64,000 nt of DNA. Source: Lachnospiraceae bacterium. GTDB taxonomy: Bacteria; Bacillota; Clostridia; Lachnospirales; Lachnospiraceae. The position numbers and the translations under genes are program-made. Within the stretch, counting starts at the first letter, position 1, and the number at the start of each line of letters is the position of its first letter. The stretch covers positions 1 through 64,000 of the forward strand of contig SVDN01000001.1 in NCBI GenBank assembly GCA_015057825.1, given 5' to 3'. Shown here piece after piece: positions 16,942-26,448 of the stretch. The notes beneath the pieces are model-generated. The model did not search any database, was not told the DNA's origin, and saw only the letters and a list, made by a program, of their open reading frames with translations.

Positions 16942-18042
16942 ATGGCAGGAGAAAAATTAATCAATCTTGAAAACATTTCCAAATCTTATGGTTCTCACAC
17001 CGTTTTAGACGAGTTGAATCTTTACATAAGAGAAAACGAATTCGTTACTTTGCTTGGTCCCAGCGGTTGCGGCAAGACCACGACACTTCGTATTTTAGGC
17101 GGTTTTGAACATCCGGATAAAGGTCGTGTTTTGTTTGAAGGTGAGGATATCACAAGACTTGCGCCAAACAAGCGCCAGCTTAATACGGTTTTCCAAAAAT
17201 ATGCCCTTTTCTCGCATATGACCATTGAGGAAAACATTGCATTCGGTCTTAAAATCAAGAAAAAATCAAAGCAATATATTAAAGATAAAATAGCTTATGC
17301 TCTTAAGCTTGTTAATCTTGAAGGCTTCGGAAAGCGTATGCCCGACTCACTTTCGGGTGGTCAGCAACAACGTGTTGCCATTGCAAGAGCTATTGTTAAC
17401 GAGCCTAAAGTGCTGCTTTTGGACGAGCCTTTGGGAGCTTTGGATTTAAAGCTCAGACAGGATATGCAGTATGAGCTTATCAGACTTAAAAACGAGCTTG
17501 GTATTACCTTCGTATATGTAACACACGATCAGGAAGAAGCCCTTACAATGTCTGATACCATCGTGGTTATGAATCAGGGTTATATTCAGCAAATCGGCAG
17601 TCCGGAAGACATATACAACGAGCCTCAAAATGCCTTTGTTGCCGACTTTATCGGTGACAGCAATATAATAAGCGGCACAATGATTGAAGATAAACTGGTA
17701 GAGTTTTTGGGAGTTAAATTCCCTTGTGTCGATGAGGGCTTTGGCAACAATACTCCCGTTGACGTGGTTATCCGTCCGGAAGATGTGGAGCTTGGTGCAC
17801 CGGGAAGCGGACGTCTTGACGGTGTTATAACAAATATCATCTTTAAGGGTGTACACTACGAAATGGAACTTATGGCCAACGGCTTTGAATGGCTGGTTCA
17901 AAGCACCAAATTTCATCCTGTGGGCGAGCACGTCGGAATAAATGTGGATCCTTTTAACATTCAGATTATGAACAAACCGGAATCCGAAGACGAAGAGGCT
18001 GCTGCCATCGACCCGGAAGCCGCAACATTAAATGATGATTAA
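16942..18042 (+). CDS. potA: Spermidine/putrescine ABC transporter ATP-binding protein
   Basis: This 366-aa ATPase has Walker [10 protein letters not shown], signature [14 protein letters not shown], Walker [13 protein letters not shown], and a C-terminal TOBE region ([23 protein letters not shown]). AAAAAAGGAG precedes the start. The last 15 or so residues are acidic. It energises uptake through PotB and PotC. Confidence 0.95.
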   Translation: MAGEKLINLENISKSYGSHTVLDELNLYIRENEFVTLLGPSGCGKTTTLRILGGFEHPDKGRVLFEGEDITRLAPNKRQLNTVFQKYALFSHMTIEENIAFGLKIKKKSKQYIKDKIAYALKLVNLEGFGKRMPDSLSGGQQQRVAIARAIVNEPKVLLLDEPLGALDLKLRQDMQYELIRLKNELGITFVYVTHDQEEALTMSDTIVVMNQGYIQQIGSPEDIYNEPQNAFVADFIGDSNIISGTMIEDKLVEFLGVKFPCVDEGFGNNTPVDVVIRPEDVELGAPGSGRLDGVITNIIFKGVHYEMELMANGFEWLVQSTKFHPVGEHVGINVDPFNIQIMNKPESEDEEAAAIDPEAATLNDD

Positions 18043-18134
18043 GTTCGCAGGCCTGCTGATTATAAAGATTCAGTCATGCTTAAATTCAGTTAATTAACGG
18101 AACATATACAACTTTAGAAAGGTTTTTATACTAA

Positions 18135-18956
18135 ATGAACAGAAAGAAACTGCAACTTTTTGCAACGCCTTATATCATCTGGATTGCTGCATTTATCATA
18201 ATCCCTTTGATTATAGTCGCAATATATGCCCTTACGGATTCGAGCGGGGCTTTTACTCTTGAAAATATAAAAGCAATCGGCATTCCAAAGTATGCAAGAT
18301 CTCTTGGAATATCCGTTCTTTTTTCGCTTATCACAACGGCTGTTTGTTTTTTCATAGCCTACCCGATTGCATTAATACTTAAGAGTATGAAAATCAAAAA
18401 CCAAAACTTCATCCTCTTTATATTCATCCTTCCTATGTGGATGAATTTCCTGCTTAGAACATATGCATGGAAAACAATCCTTATTCCAAACGGATTGCTT
18501 GACAATATTTTAGCATTTTTCGGCATTACAGGATTTAATTTCTCCGATTCGGCCGCTGCCATACTCTTTGGTATGGTCTACGACTTTTTGCCGTTTATGA
18601 TTATGCCGATTTACAACACTGTTATCAAAATCGACGACAATTTGATTAATGCCTCGAGAGACCTTGGAGCCGGCTATTTTACAACTCTTAGAAAAATAGT
18701 ATTTCCTCTTAGCGTTCCGGGCATATTAAGCGGCGTTATTATGGTTTTTGTTCCTTCGCTTACAACATTTGCGGTTTCAAAAATCCTTGGCGGCAGCAAA
18801 TATCTCCTTATAGGCGACGTAATAGAAAATCAGTTTATGACTGCCTATGACTGGCATTTGGGAGCAGGCATAAGCTTTGTTCTTATGATATTTATTATTA
18901 TCTATATTGTTATTCAAAACTTTATTGATAAGGACGAGGGGGCTAATCTTATATGA
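18135..18956 (+). CDS. potB: Spermidine/putrescine ABC transporter permease PotB
   Basis: This 273-aa membrane protein has about six helices and the EAA motif NASRDLGAGYFTTLRKIVFP. It overlaps potC by ATGA, indicating coupled translation. The preceding gap of about 90 bp from potA has AAAGG as ribosome site and a small GCAGGCCTGC dyad at 18046-18055. Confidence 0.93.
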   Translation: MNRKKLQLFATPYIIWIAAFIIIPLIIVAIYALTDSSGAFTLENIKAIGIPKYARSLGISVLFSLITTAVCFFIAYPIALILKSMKIKNQNFILFIFILPMWMNFLLRTYAWKTILIPNGLLDNILAFFGITGFNFSDSAAAILFGMVYDFLPFMIMPIYNTVIKIDDNLINASRDLGAGYFTTLRKIVFPLSVPGILSGVIMVFVPSLTTFAVSKILGGSKYLLIGDVIENQFMTAYDWHLGAGISFVLMIFIIIYIVIQNFIDKDEGANLI

Positions 18957-19732
18957 AAAAACTTTTTGTCGGAAGAAAAATATATTTGCTGCTAGTGCTT
19001 ATCTTCCTTTATGCCCCGATAGTGCTTTTAATTGCCCAGGCTTTTAACAAATCCACATCCTTGTCGGTTTGGGGCGGATTTACCCTTGAATGGTTTGCGG
19101 CTTTGACTGAGGCCGAGGATATATTGGAAGCTCTTAAAAACACACTTGCCATAGCCTTACTTGCAACGGTTTTTGCTACAATACTCGGCACAATCGCAAG
19201 TATTGCCCTGGTTAATATGAGAAAAAAAGCAAGAAGCGTGATAATGGGGTTTTCGAACATTCCTCTTCTTAATGCGGAAATAGTAACGGGTATATCCTTC
19301 CTTTTGCTCTTTTCCATGCTTGGAATTGCCCTTAGCTTTGGCACGGTATTGATTGCTCACATTGCGTTTTGCGTACCTTACGTGGTGCTTAGCGTTATGC
19401 CTAAACTAAAGCAACTTGACAACATGACCTATGAGGCGGCTTTGGACCTTGGTGCCGGACCTGTAACAGCATTTTTCAAAGTCATAATACCTGACATTTT
19501 GCCGGGAATTATATCCGGAGCCCTGCTTTCATTTACACTGTCACTGGATGATTTTGTTATCACATACTTTGCCAAAGGCCGCGGTTTCAACACGCTTTCC
19601 ACTCTTATTTATGCCGAAACCAAAAGAGGAATAAGACCGGAAATATACGCCCTTTCAACCATTTTGTTCGTGGTAATATTTGTTGCCCTTTTGGCTATGA
19701 ACAGACCAAAGAAAGCTGTAAACAACAAATAA
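18953..19732 (+). CDS. potC: Spermidine/putrescine ABC transporter permease PotC
   Basis: This 259-aa membrane protein has about six helices and the EAA motif EAALDLGAGPVTAFFKVIIPD. LDDFVITYFAKGRG near the C-terminus is typical of PotC. It pairs with PotB to form the heterodimeric pore. Confidence 0.93.
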   Translation: MKKLFVGRKIYLLLVLIFLYAPIVLLIAQAFNKSTSLSVWGGFTLEWFAALTEAEDILEALKNTLAIALLATVFATILGTIASIALVNMRKKARSVIMGFSNIPLLNAEIVTGISFLLLFSMLGIALSFGTVLIAHIAFCVPYVVLSVMPKLKQLDNMTYEAALDLGAGPVTAFFKVIIPDILPGIISGALLSFTLSLDDFVITYFAKGRGFNTLSTLIYAETKRGIRPEIYALSTILFVVIFVALLAMNRPKKAVNNK

Positions 19733-19819
19733 AAACATCTGCTGTATATTTGATTGATATCAAAATCCGGCAAATCTTTTTAAAAATTTTAGAAATAGCA
19801 AAAAAAGGATTTTACTAAA

Positions 19820-20899
19820 ATGAAATTTACCAAAATTTTACCTATATTATTGCCACTGGCAGCGCTTGTACTTTCAGGTTGCGGTTCCGATACGGAGTCC
19901 GGCGAAGCTGCCGATTCCGAAAATATCTTATACGTATACAACTGGGACGAATATATCGCAGACGGCGTAATTGAGATGTTTGAAGAAGAAACCGGTTACA
20001 CGGTTGTTTACGATGTGTTTGAAACCAACGAAGGCCTGTACGCCAAGCTTGCCTCGGGGGACATCTCTTACGACGTAATATGCCCGTCTGATTATATGAT
20101 TGCAAAAATGATTGCGAATGATATGTTGGAGCCTATTGATTATTCAAAGATTCCGAATCTTAAGTACATAGGCGAGGATTATGTAGAAAGTTCAAAAGCC
20201 TTCGATCCGGACTTTGCCTACAGTGTACCATACACCTGGGGAACCGTGGGTATTCTCTACAACACCACTATGGTTGATGAGGAAGTAGACAGCTGGAGCA
20301 TTCTATTTGACGAGAAATACAGGCATAACATCGTTATGCTCGACAGTGTACGCGACTCTTATGCGGTTGCTTTAAAATACCTCGGATACTCTCTTAATAC
20401 TTTGGATGAAGAAGAACTTGCCGAAGCTACAGAGCTTTTGATTAAGCAGAAGCCTATTGTACAGGCCTATGAAGTAGACTACGCAAGAGAGCGCATGATA
20501 AACAACTCAGCCGCCATGGCCGTCATTTATTCGGGTGAAGCTCTCTATTCTCAGGACTACAACGAGGATCTGGAATATGTTGTTCCAAAAGAAGGCTCAA
20601 ACATTTGGATTGACAGTTGGGTCATTCCAAAAAATGCCGAAAACAAAGAGGCCGCACATGCATGGATAGACTTTATGTGCCGTCCCGACATAGCCAAAAT
20701 GAACCTTGAATACATCACCTATTCGACTCCTAACACGGAAGTTTACGATATGCTTGATGATGAAGATTTGAAAAGTTCAACAACCCTGTTTCCGGACAGT
20801 GACATAACCGATAGATGCGAGGCCTTTTCCTACCTTGGAGAAGAGGGCGACAAATACTACAATAACCTTTGGGAAGACGTAAAAGCAGCGGCCAATTAG
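19820..20899 (+). CDS. potD: Spermidine/putrescine-binding lipoprotein PotD
   Basis: This 359-aa lipoprotein has lipobox LSGC with C21. The mature start LYVYNWDEYIADGVIEMFEEE is the PotD/PotF hallmark, and polyamine-site residues lie in DVICPSDYMI and YTWGTVGILYN. AAAAAGGA precedes the ATG. The stop codon is inside the terminator hairpin at 20882-20909. Confidence 0.95.
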   Translation: MKFTKILPILLPLAALVLSGCGSDTESGEAADSENILYVYNWDEYIADGVIEMFEEETGYTVVYDVFETNEGLYAKLASGDISYDVICPSDYMIAKMIANDMLEPIDYSKIPNLKYIGEDYVESSKAFDPDFAYSVPYTWGTVGILYNTTMVDEEVDSWSILFDEKYRHNIVMLDSVRDSYAVALKYLGYSLNTLDEEELAEATELLIKQKPIVQAYEVDYARERMINNSAAMAVIYSGEALYSQDYNEDLEYVVPKEGSNIWIDSWVIPKNAENKEAAHAWIDFMCRPDIAKMNLEYITYSTPNTEVYDMLDDEDLKSSTTLFPDSDITDRCEAFSYLGEEGDKYYNNLWEDVKAAAN

Positions 20900-20909
20900 C
20901 CGCTGCTTT
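20882..20909. terminator. Bidirectional terminator between potD and the ABC exporter
   Basis: A perfect 11-bp stem (AAAGCAGCGGC and GCCGCTGCTTT) has a 6-nt loop containing part of the potD stop region. It is followed by GTCTTT on the plus strand and TTTTACG on the minus strand, so it can serve both convergent operons. Confidence 0.8.
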
Positions 20910-20913
20910 GTCT

Positions 20914-22662
20914 TTACGCGGACGTTTTGCTTATTTTCCATCCGGCTGCTTCTTTTCTGTCTACAATAAAACGCCTGTAAATACCCTCTTCGTTAATCAG
21001 TTCGTCATGTTTTCCTTCCTGTGCTATCTTTCCGTTGTCTATAACAAAAATCTTATCTGCATTTTCAACCGTTTTAAGCCTGTGGGCTATCATGATAACG
21101 GTTTTCTCTTTTGTCAGTGATTTGACTGCCTGCATTAAAAGATCTTCATTTTCGGGATCCACATTGGCCGTTGCCTCATCAAGAATGATAATCGGCGCAT
21201 CTTTCATAATCGCTCTTGCGATTGATAGGCGCTGCCTCTCGCCTCCCGAAAGGCTTGCACCGCCTTCACCGATTATAGTATCGTAACCTTCCCGCAAATT
21301 CATAATAAAATCATGGCAGCAAGCAAGTTTTGCAGCTTTTATTACCTCTTCTCTGCTTGCATCCGGTTTTCCGAAACGTATGTTGTTTTCGATAGTGTCA
21401 TTGAACAGATAAACGTTTTGAAAAACAAAGGCAAAATTTTTCATAAGGCTGTCATAGCTATAATCCCTGATATCTTTTCCACCAAGGTAAATGCTTCCTT
21501 TATCCACATCCCAAAATCTTGCCAATAGTTTTGTAATTGTGGTTTTTCCGCCACCCGAAGGTCCCACAAAGGCAACCGTGGACTTTTCGGGAATATCAAA
21601 AGAAATATCGTCGATGATTTTTCTTTTATCGTAGGAAAAATCAACATTGCAAACCGATAATGTCATATCGGTCGGAGTAATATCTTTTCCGTCTATATCC
21701 ATTGTTGGGGATGACAAGGCATCATTTGCTTTATCCACGCAGTTTTCGATGGTTCTTGTAAGTCCGTTAAATGCACCGACCTGGTCTAAAGATTCGAAAA
21801 TCATAAAAGAGCATATAATCATTGTAACCGCATATACAAGGCTCATGGACCCGTTTAAATAAAAGCTTATGCTCATAATCATCATAATAACGCCTGCAAT
21901 CTTATTTAAAATGTTTAAGAAAAACATGGCAATTTCATAGGTTGTTTCCAAACGTGTACTGTATTTTCCGAATCGGTCAATGCTCTCATCCACTTTTGTT
22001 ATACTCTTGCCAAAAAGGTTAAAATTTCTTACCTCGGCTATACCCCTTACATATTCCAATATTTTTGAAACCATCTTATCCTGAGCCTTAGTAAACTCAT
22101 CAGAATCGGTTCTTTCCGCCTTAATCATAAGCTCGGTTCCCAGAATATATACAATCATTGTAGCAAGTGCCACAAGACCTATCCAAACATTGAAAAAGAG
22201 CATAAAAACAATAATTACCAAGCTGGTTATTATCCCTTTGGAAACCACCATTACACACCTTGACGCAACTCCCGAGAGGTTTTCCATGGTATTGGTAGCA
22301 ATGGATGTAACCTTTCCGAGTCCTTCACTATTAAAATATCCCATTGGCACATAGCGCAAGTGTTCAGCTATTTTCATGCGTTTAAAAGATGCCGTATTGA
22401 AACCTGCTTCGGTTTGCAGCATGGTAGTTTTCATCGATATAATAACCTGCAATATGATAGAAGCAATTATCACAACTACCGCAACACTTCCCTCTTTTTC
22501 CGACAAATTTCCCTCAAACAGTGCTTTAAGAACAACATATATTGCCGGTATTCTCATTGCAATAAACACAGCATTAAATACTCCCAAGAAAATCGAAAGA
22601 TAAAACTGTTTTCTTTCTCTTTTTTCGCAAAAAGCAAAGAACTTTTTTAAAGTACGATACAT
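20914..22662 (-). CDS. ABC exporter, membrane domain fused to ATPase (subunit 2)
   Basis: This 582-aa protein has six N-terminal helices and a C-terminal ATPase (Walker A GPSGGGKTT, signature LSGGERQRLSIARA, Walker B IIILDEATANVDPEN, H-loop MIAHRL). It starts one base after the stop of the partner at 22664, with its GGGGGA ribosome site inside the partner's last codons. The pair should form a heterodimeric exporter. Both catalytic sites look intact. The substrate is unknown; TetR control suggests a drug, peptide or toxic compound. Confidence 0.9.
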   Translation of the reverse strand: MYRTLKKFFAFCEKRERKQFYLSIFLGVFNAVFIAMRIPAIYVVLKALFEGNLSEKEGSVAVVVIIASIILQVIISMKTTMLQTEAGFNTASFKRMKIAEHLRYVPMGYFNSEGLGKVTSIATNTMENLSGVASRCVMVVSKGIITSLVIIVFMLFFNVWIGLVALATMIVYILGTELMIKAERTDSDEFTKAQDKMVSKILEYVRGIAEVRNFNLFGKSITKVDESIDRFGKYSTRLETTYEIAMFFLNILNKIAGVIMMIMSISFYLNGSMSLVYAVTMIICSFMIFESLDQVGAFNGLTRTIENCVDKANDALSSPTMDIDGKDITPTDMTLSVCNVDFSYDKRKIIDDISFDIPEKSTVAFVGPSGGGKTTITKLLARFWDVDKGSIYLGGKDIRDYSYDSLMKNFAFVFQNVYLFNDTIENNIRFGKPDASREEVIKAAKLACCHDFIMNLREGYDTIIGEGGASLSGGERQRLSIARAIMKDAPIIILDEATANVDPENEDLLMQAVKSLTKEKTVIMIAHRLKTVENADKIFVIDNGKIAQEGKHDELINEEGIYRRFIVDRKEAAGWKISKTSA

Positions 22663-22663
22663 C

Positions 22664-24448
22664 TTAATTTCCCCCTTTCTTAAGAGCCATATGACTCTCC
22701 CACATACTCTTGTAGAGAGCGCTTGAGCTTAGCATTTCTTCCTGAGTTCCGTAATTTTCCACATTTCCGTCATTGATTAAAAAGATTCTGTCAGCATCTA
22801 CTATGGTTGACAATCTGTGAGCTATGACAATTAATGTTTTTCCCACTGTAAGCTTTGACAAAGCATTTTGTATAACTGCTTCGCTTTCCGGATCCGTATA
22901 ACTTGTAGCCTCATCCAAAATCACAATCGGTGCATCTTTAAGCATTGCCCTTGCTATGGATATTCGCTGTCTTTCTCCTCCGGAGAGATGCCCTCCCGAG
23001 CCTCCGCATATTGTTTGATAGCCCTTTTCCAAGGACATAATAAACTCATGGCAACCGCATCTTTTTGCAGCTTCAACTACTTCTTCATCCGTTGCATCGT
23101 CTTTACCCATGCGGATATTATCCATTACGCTTTGGTCAAAAAGATAGTTTTCCTGGGATACGTAAGACACGTGTTTATTGTATTCTTCCAATGTCATATC
23201 TTTTATATTTACGCCGCCGATTGTAATCTCTCCGCTATCCACATCCCAAAGAGAAGCAATAAGCCTTGCAATCGTTGATTTTCCGGAGCCCGACGGCCCA
23301 ACAAGGGCATTTACCGTTTTGTCCTTTATTTCCAGGTTGACCCCGTGAAGCACTTCTTTATCCTTATAAGAAAAATGCACGTCTTTGATTATTATGTCAT
23401 GGCTTTTTGGCTTAACATCTCCTTCTTTTGGACGAATCATGTCCTTTTCCTCCATAACATCCGCCATATCGCTGATAATTTCCCCTACTTTTGCTATATC
23501 ATCGCCATAGCCGAATACCGTAATAAGCGGGGCAATTGTTCCCAATGAAAGTATAATAAGCAGAATGAAATCTGCCGGAGCAAGGCTTCCGTCCAAGCAA
23601 TAATGCACCCCTGCCGGAAGCAGTCCCAGAAGGGTTGCCGGAAAGCATGCCATACCCAGATTTTCCAAAAAATTCTGACTTCTCATCCATTCAATAAAGC
23701 AGTCTGCCCCTTCTTTTGCCGCCTTTACAAACTTTCCGTATGAAGTTTTGCTCTGTCCGAAAGCTTTTATAACTTCAATGCCGCCGATATATTCCACCGC
23801 TGTAGCATTTAAGGCTTTTGTTTTGGCTATTGTATTTGGGTAGTACTTGGGAGTCGAAGACATCATAAGTGCAAATGCCACGATCCCGACCGGAATACAG
23901 ATTAGCTGCCAAAGACCCACTCTCCAGTCAATGGTCATCATGTATATAAACATTACAATCGCACCAACTATATTTGCGGTAAATTCGGGAACCACATGCG
24001 CCAGTGTGGGTTCAATCTGATCCGCCCTATCGCATATAATGCTTTTATATTCCCCGGATGAGCGCATCTGCACCGCTCCCAACGGCATTGTGTTGAGCTT
24101 TTTTAAAAGCTTCTTTCTTGCATTTCCGATAAGTCCAAAGGTTGATGCATGAGCTGAATATGTAGAGAAACCGTGAAATGCATATCTTATAACCCAAAGC
24201 AGCCCTATTTGCACACCTCTTTGAATATAAAAACCAATATCATGTCCTCCTGTAATAAGCTCTCGTATTAACGATGCCAAACATACGTAAACAAGCAGCA
24301 TGGATGCGACTCCAAGGAGCGCCAATATAACGCTTAACAAATATGTCCCCCTTTTTCCTTTTGTGAACTCCCATAGCCACCTGAACGTATTCTTATTCAG
24401 TGTATTTTGCTGTATTTTGGCATTTTCGCTTTTTTCCCTTTTTTTCAT
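22664..24448 (-). CDS. ABC exporter, membrane domain fused to ATPase (subunit 1)
   Basis: This 594-aa protein is a type IV exporter half-transporter with six helices in residues 30-320. The ATPase has GPSGSGKST, LSGGERQRISIARA, IVILDEATSYTDPES and VIAHRL. It partners the product of the next gene. Its promoter region (24449-24570) contains the GGTTAG/CTAACC dyad and a hairpin. Confidence 0.9.
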   Translation of the reverse strand: MKKREKSENAKIQQNTLNKNTFRWLWEFTKGKRGTYLLSVILALLGVASMLLVYVCLASLIRELITGGHDIGFYIQRGVQIGLLWVIRYAFHGFSTYSAHASTFGLIGNARKKLLKKLNTMPLGAVQMRSSGEYKSIICDRADQIEPTLAHVVPEFTANIVGAIVMFIYMMTIDWRVGLWQLICIPVGIVAFALMMSSTPKYYPNTIAKTKALNATAVEYIGGIEVIKAFGQSKTSYGKFVKAAKEGADCFIEWMRSQNFLENLGMACFPATLLGLLPAGVHYCLDGSLAPADFILLIILSLGTIAPLITVFGYGDDIAKVGEIISDMADVMEEKDMIRPKEGDVKPKSHDIIIKDVHFSYKDKEVLHGVNLEIKDKTVNALVGPSGSGKSTIARLIASLWDVDSGEITIGGVNIKDMTLEEYNKHVSYVSQENYLFDQSVMDNIRMGKDDATDEEVVEAAKRCGCHEFIMSLEKGYQTICGGSGGHLSGGERQRISIARAMLKDAPIVILDEATSYTDPESEAVIQNALSKLTVGKTLIVIAHRLSTIVDADRIFLINDGNVENYGTQEEMLSSSALYKSMWESHMALKKGGN

Positions 24449-24505
24449 ATTGATTTTCCCTCCTGTTTGAATTATTTGCGCCTATTCTAAGCCGTCGGCC
24501 GGATT

Positions 24506-24523
24506 GGTTAGTTTGCGCTAACC
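24506..24523. promoter_or_regulatory. Inverted repeat upstream of the ABC exporter genes
   Basis: GGTTAG and CTAACC are separated by 6 bp (TTTGCG), about 60 bp upstream of the exporter start. It is a candidate operator for the TetR protein encoded next door. It differs in sequence from the dyads in the tetR promoter itself. Confidence 0.4.
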
Positions 24524-24537
24524 GTATTTGTTTATTC

Positions 24538-24559
24538 AAGCCCCGATTATTCGGGGCTT
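24538..24559 (-). terminator. Hairpin after the TetR gene
   Basis: A perfect 9-bp GC-rich stem (AAGCCCCGA and TCGGGGCTT) has a 4-nt loop and lies 11 bp past the TetR stop. There is no clear U-run on the minus strand, so it may be an inefficient terminator or attenuator that lets some transcription continue into the exporter genes. Confidence 0.5.
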
Positions 24560-24570
24560 ATTGCAAACAG

Positions 24571-25185
24571 CTATATTCCAAGCCAGTTCTTCCATGCCGG
24601 TTGATAAAATTCCTCCAATGTTTCCGCATAATGAAGGGCTTTTTTCCTGTCAAGATTATGAATCAGAGGCTGAAAAAACGATTCGATATATGAAGTTGTC
24701 AAAAGGTGAAACTCTGTTTTATCAACCTTATTTACCTTACAACCTCTTTTCTTCAGCTCTTCTATATAACGAAATGTTACCTCTTCTTCAAGCTTTGCAA
24801 TCTCATGTTTAAAATCTTCGTATCTTGTTCCTTGCGATTTTAAAATAAGCAACTTGAATTCATCCAAATGTCCGTAGATCAACTCCATTACACGAACCGC
24901 ACCGCTCTTGCTTTCATATTCAAATTCTTTTTCTGTGTCCTTCGCATCATCAAAATATTCTTTTTCTATGTCTTTGTATAAATCATAGAATGCAGATATT
25001 GCGGGTTCCACCAAAGATTCGAACATCTCGTCTTTGTTTGAAAAATGTTTATACAAGCCACCAACCTGTATCCCTGCATTTGCGGCAATACGTCTTAACG
25101 AGGCATCATTATATCCGTATTCCAAAAATTCTTTCTTTGCGGCTTCTATTATCTTTTTATGGCTTTCGGCTTTATCTCTTGGCAT
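24571..25185 (-). CDS. TetR-family transcriptional regulator
   Basis: This 204-aa regulator has an N-terminal helix-turn-helix (KKEFLEYGYNDASLRRIAAN, then AGIQVGGLYKHFSNKDEMF) and a variable C-terminal effector domain. GGAGTGACAT precedes the ATG. Its own promoter is overlapped by dyads (25271-25310), so it is probably autoregulated. It sits upstream of the exporter pair and is their likely regulator. Confidence 0.92.
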   Translation of the reverse strand: MPRDKAESHKKIIEAAKKEFLEYGYNDASLRRIAANAGIQVGGLYKHFSNKDEMFESLVEPAISAFYDLYKDIEKEYFDDAKDTEKEFEYESKSGAVRVMELIYGHLDEFKLLILKSQGTRYEDFKHEIAKLEEEVTFRYIEELKKRGCKVNKVDKTEFHLLTTSYIESFFQPLIHNLDRKKALHYAETLEEFYQPAWKNWLGI

Positions 25186-25220
25186 ATGTCACTCCTGTTT
25201 AAATCAGCTGAATCTGTCAA

Positions 25221-25231
25221 TGATATTCGCA
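25221..25231 (-). repeat. Shared leader motif TGCGAATATCA, copy 1
   Basis: The 11-mer lies in the tetR leader, 35 bp before the ATG and in the same orientation as the gene. Identical copies lie at 25985-25995 and 49331-49341. Confidence 0.4.
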
Positions 25232-25270
25232 CACGCGACATTTCAGGATTGCATTGGTTGCTAACAAAAA

Positions 25271-25324
25271 TGAACAGCGTTCACTTACATTTTTTAGTGT
25301 ACACTGTTCACTTAAACTTGTCAA
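25271..25324 (-). promoter_or_regulatory. tetR promoter with overlapping operator dyads
   Basis: TTGACA (25319-25324) and TACACT (25296-25301) are 17 bp apart on the minus strand. The dyad AGTGTACACT covers the -10. TGAACAGCGTTCA (25271-25283) is a second dyad, and TGAACAG/CTGTTCA form a longer inverted repeat across the region. This layout fits self-repression by TetR. Confidence 0.65.
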
Positions 25325-25374
25325 TATAATTTCTTACTTTGAGGTTAAAAAAATTTATTGCTTTTTATTGAAAA

Positions 25375-25938
25375 TCAATCACTTTCCAGACTTATGGTAA
25401 TATCCACATTTCCGTTTGCAAGAAGTGTAGTCATTTCAGCAGCGCTTTTATCCGTTATATGGCCGAGTTTTGTGTAAGCCCAGGCGTTGCTGCCATAGAA
25501 TACAACTATCTGATTTCCGGAATATAATACAATATCTCCGGCCTGCGTGGTGGTCTGCGTATCACTGCTTGGAATACTTGTACCCAGCGGTCCGACCTGC
25601 TCAAAGCCTCCGTACATGGACATGCTGATTGTTAAAAGGGCATCCCCACACAAGTCTTTTAACGCTTGGACGGATTCGTTGTCTTCCCAGGCTACGTTAA
25701 CCTCAGTATCCGCCATTGTCATTTTAAGTGTTTTTTTGATATCGTCACTCGCTTCTTTTGTTTTTTCATCCTCTGTTGTTGCTTCCTCTGTCTTATCCAA
25801 AGACTCTGCGGTATTTAAAACTGTTTCGGCTTTTTGCGAAACGGTCTCTGTCTTATTATCTTTTCCGCATCCTGCAAAGACAAGTCCCATCGCCGCTATT
25901 ACTGCTGTCACAAACATTACTGTTGGTTTTCTTTTCAA
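25375..25938 (-). CDS. Lipoprotein with cyclophilin-like fold
   Basis: This 187-aa lipoprotein has a lipobox FAGC with C24, a Thr/Glu-rich linker (about residues 25-70), and a C-terminal domain. The domain matches the bacterial cyclophilin-like fold family (VAWEDNESVQALKDL, MSMYGGFEQVGPLGTSIP, GDIVLYSGNQIVVFYGSN, YTKLGHI). The start is a TTG with AGGG upstream. A later ATG at codon 8 would cut into the signal peptide. Function is unknown; family members often sit near flavodoxin and reductase genes, but none is adjacent here. The TGCGAATATCA motif lies 46 bp before its start. Confidence 0.8.
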   Translation of the reverse strand: MKRKPTVMFVTAVIAAMGLVFAGCGKDNKTETVSQKAETVLNTAESLDKTEEATTEDEKTKEASDDIKKTLKMTMADTEVNVAWEDNESVQALKDLCGDALLTISMSMYGGFEQVGPLGTSIPSSDTQTTTQAGDIVLYSGNQIVVFYGSNAWAYTKLGHITDKSAAEMTTLLANGNVDITISLESD

Positions 25939-25984
25939 TATTATCCCTACTTTCGTTTAAAATGGTTTATTGATTTCACGTCAT

Positions 25985-25995
25985 TGATATTCGCA
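25985..25995 (-). repeat. Shared leader motif TGCGAATATCA, copy 2
   Basis: This copy is upstream of the cyclophilin-like lipoprotein gene, in the same orientation as the gene, 46 bp from its start. Confidence 0.4.
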
Positions 25996-26108
25996 ATCCA
26001 CTTCGCTACTTGCTCATAACACAGAGCTCTTCGTGCCTTTAACTGCGTTAAATAAATTGTACCATTAAAGGGAAAGATTGAGCAAATGATATCTATTGGA
26101 TAAAGGGG

Positions 26109-26137
26109 TTGACTTTTTCTGCTTATTTTTTTATTAT
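26109..26137 (+). promoter_or_regulatory. Promoter of the putative RNA antitoxin
   Basis: TTGACT (26109-26114) and TATTAT (26132-26137) are separated by 17 bp. Transcription would start near 26144 and run rightward into the bidirectional terminator. Confidence 0.6.
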
Positions 26138-26143
26138 AAACAT

Positions 26144-26253
26144 AAATAAAGAGCTACCGCGTAAGTGGTTAGCCGTGAATGTTTATTAAAAAATAACCAT
26201 TCCTGCTATTGTGATGGTGCAACATCACAGGGAAGTGGTTATTTTTTTATGTT
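26144..26253 (+). ncRNA. Putative type I antitoxin RNA
   Basis: This untranslated RNA of about 110 nt is bounded by a promoter and by the hairpin plus U7 at 26188-26250. It is convergent with the toxin mRNA and complementary to its 3' end, covering the toxin stop codon. Near its 5' end it carries an element (GAG, TACCG, GTGGTTAGCC) that recurs near the predicted 5' end of the toxin mRNA. The layout resembles Fst/RNA II and TxpA/RatA-type loci. Confidence 0.55.
26188..26250. terminator. Bidirectional terminator shared by toxin and antitoxin RNAs
   Basis: A long imperfect stem pairs AAATAACCA with TGGTTATTT, TTCC with GGAA, and TGTGATG with CATCACA. It is flanked by A/T runs on both sides, giving U6-U7 in either direction. 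The toxin TAA stop lies within the stem. Confidence 0.8.
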
Positions 26254-26328
26254 TTTGCCAAGGCAAATGCCGAAGCTTATCAAGCCCACGGCAAAGCCTA
26301 GAACAGTAATTAAATCTATTACGTCCAT
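26239..26328 (-). CDS. 29-aa membrane peptide, type I toxin candidate
   Basis: The peptide begins MDVIDLITVLGFAVGLISFG, is almost entirely one transmembrane helix (about residues 3-23) and ends in a basic tail (GKNIKK). A very strong GGGGG site lies 8 nt before ATG 26328; an ATG two codons earlier is too close to it. Short length, single helix with charged tail, strong ribosome site, long 5' leader (about 110 nt) and a convergent overlapping RNA all match Fst/TxpA/holin-like type I toxins. I do not claim membership of a named subfamily. The mature effect would be membrane depolarisation if it is a toxin. Confidence 0.6.
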   Translation of the reverse strand: MDVIDLITVLGFAVGLISFGICLGKNIKK

Positions 26329-26448
26329 CGGCATCACCCCCTTATGTCGTACCTACGCAAGTCATATGAAAAGCGAGGGTCAGGCTGCTTCATAACTGAA
26401 GCAAAATAAGGGCTAACCACCTACCACTAACGGTAACTCTCATATAAT

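Noticed and set aside
20914-24448. Degenerate ATPase site in the ABC exporter pair
   Set aside because: Both subunits keep consensus Walker B glutamate, signature and H-loop, so there is no sign of an asymmetric degenerate site.
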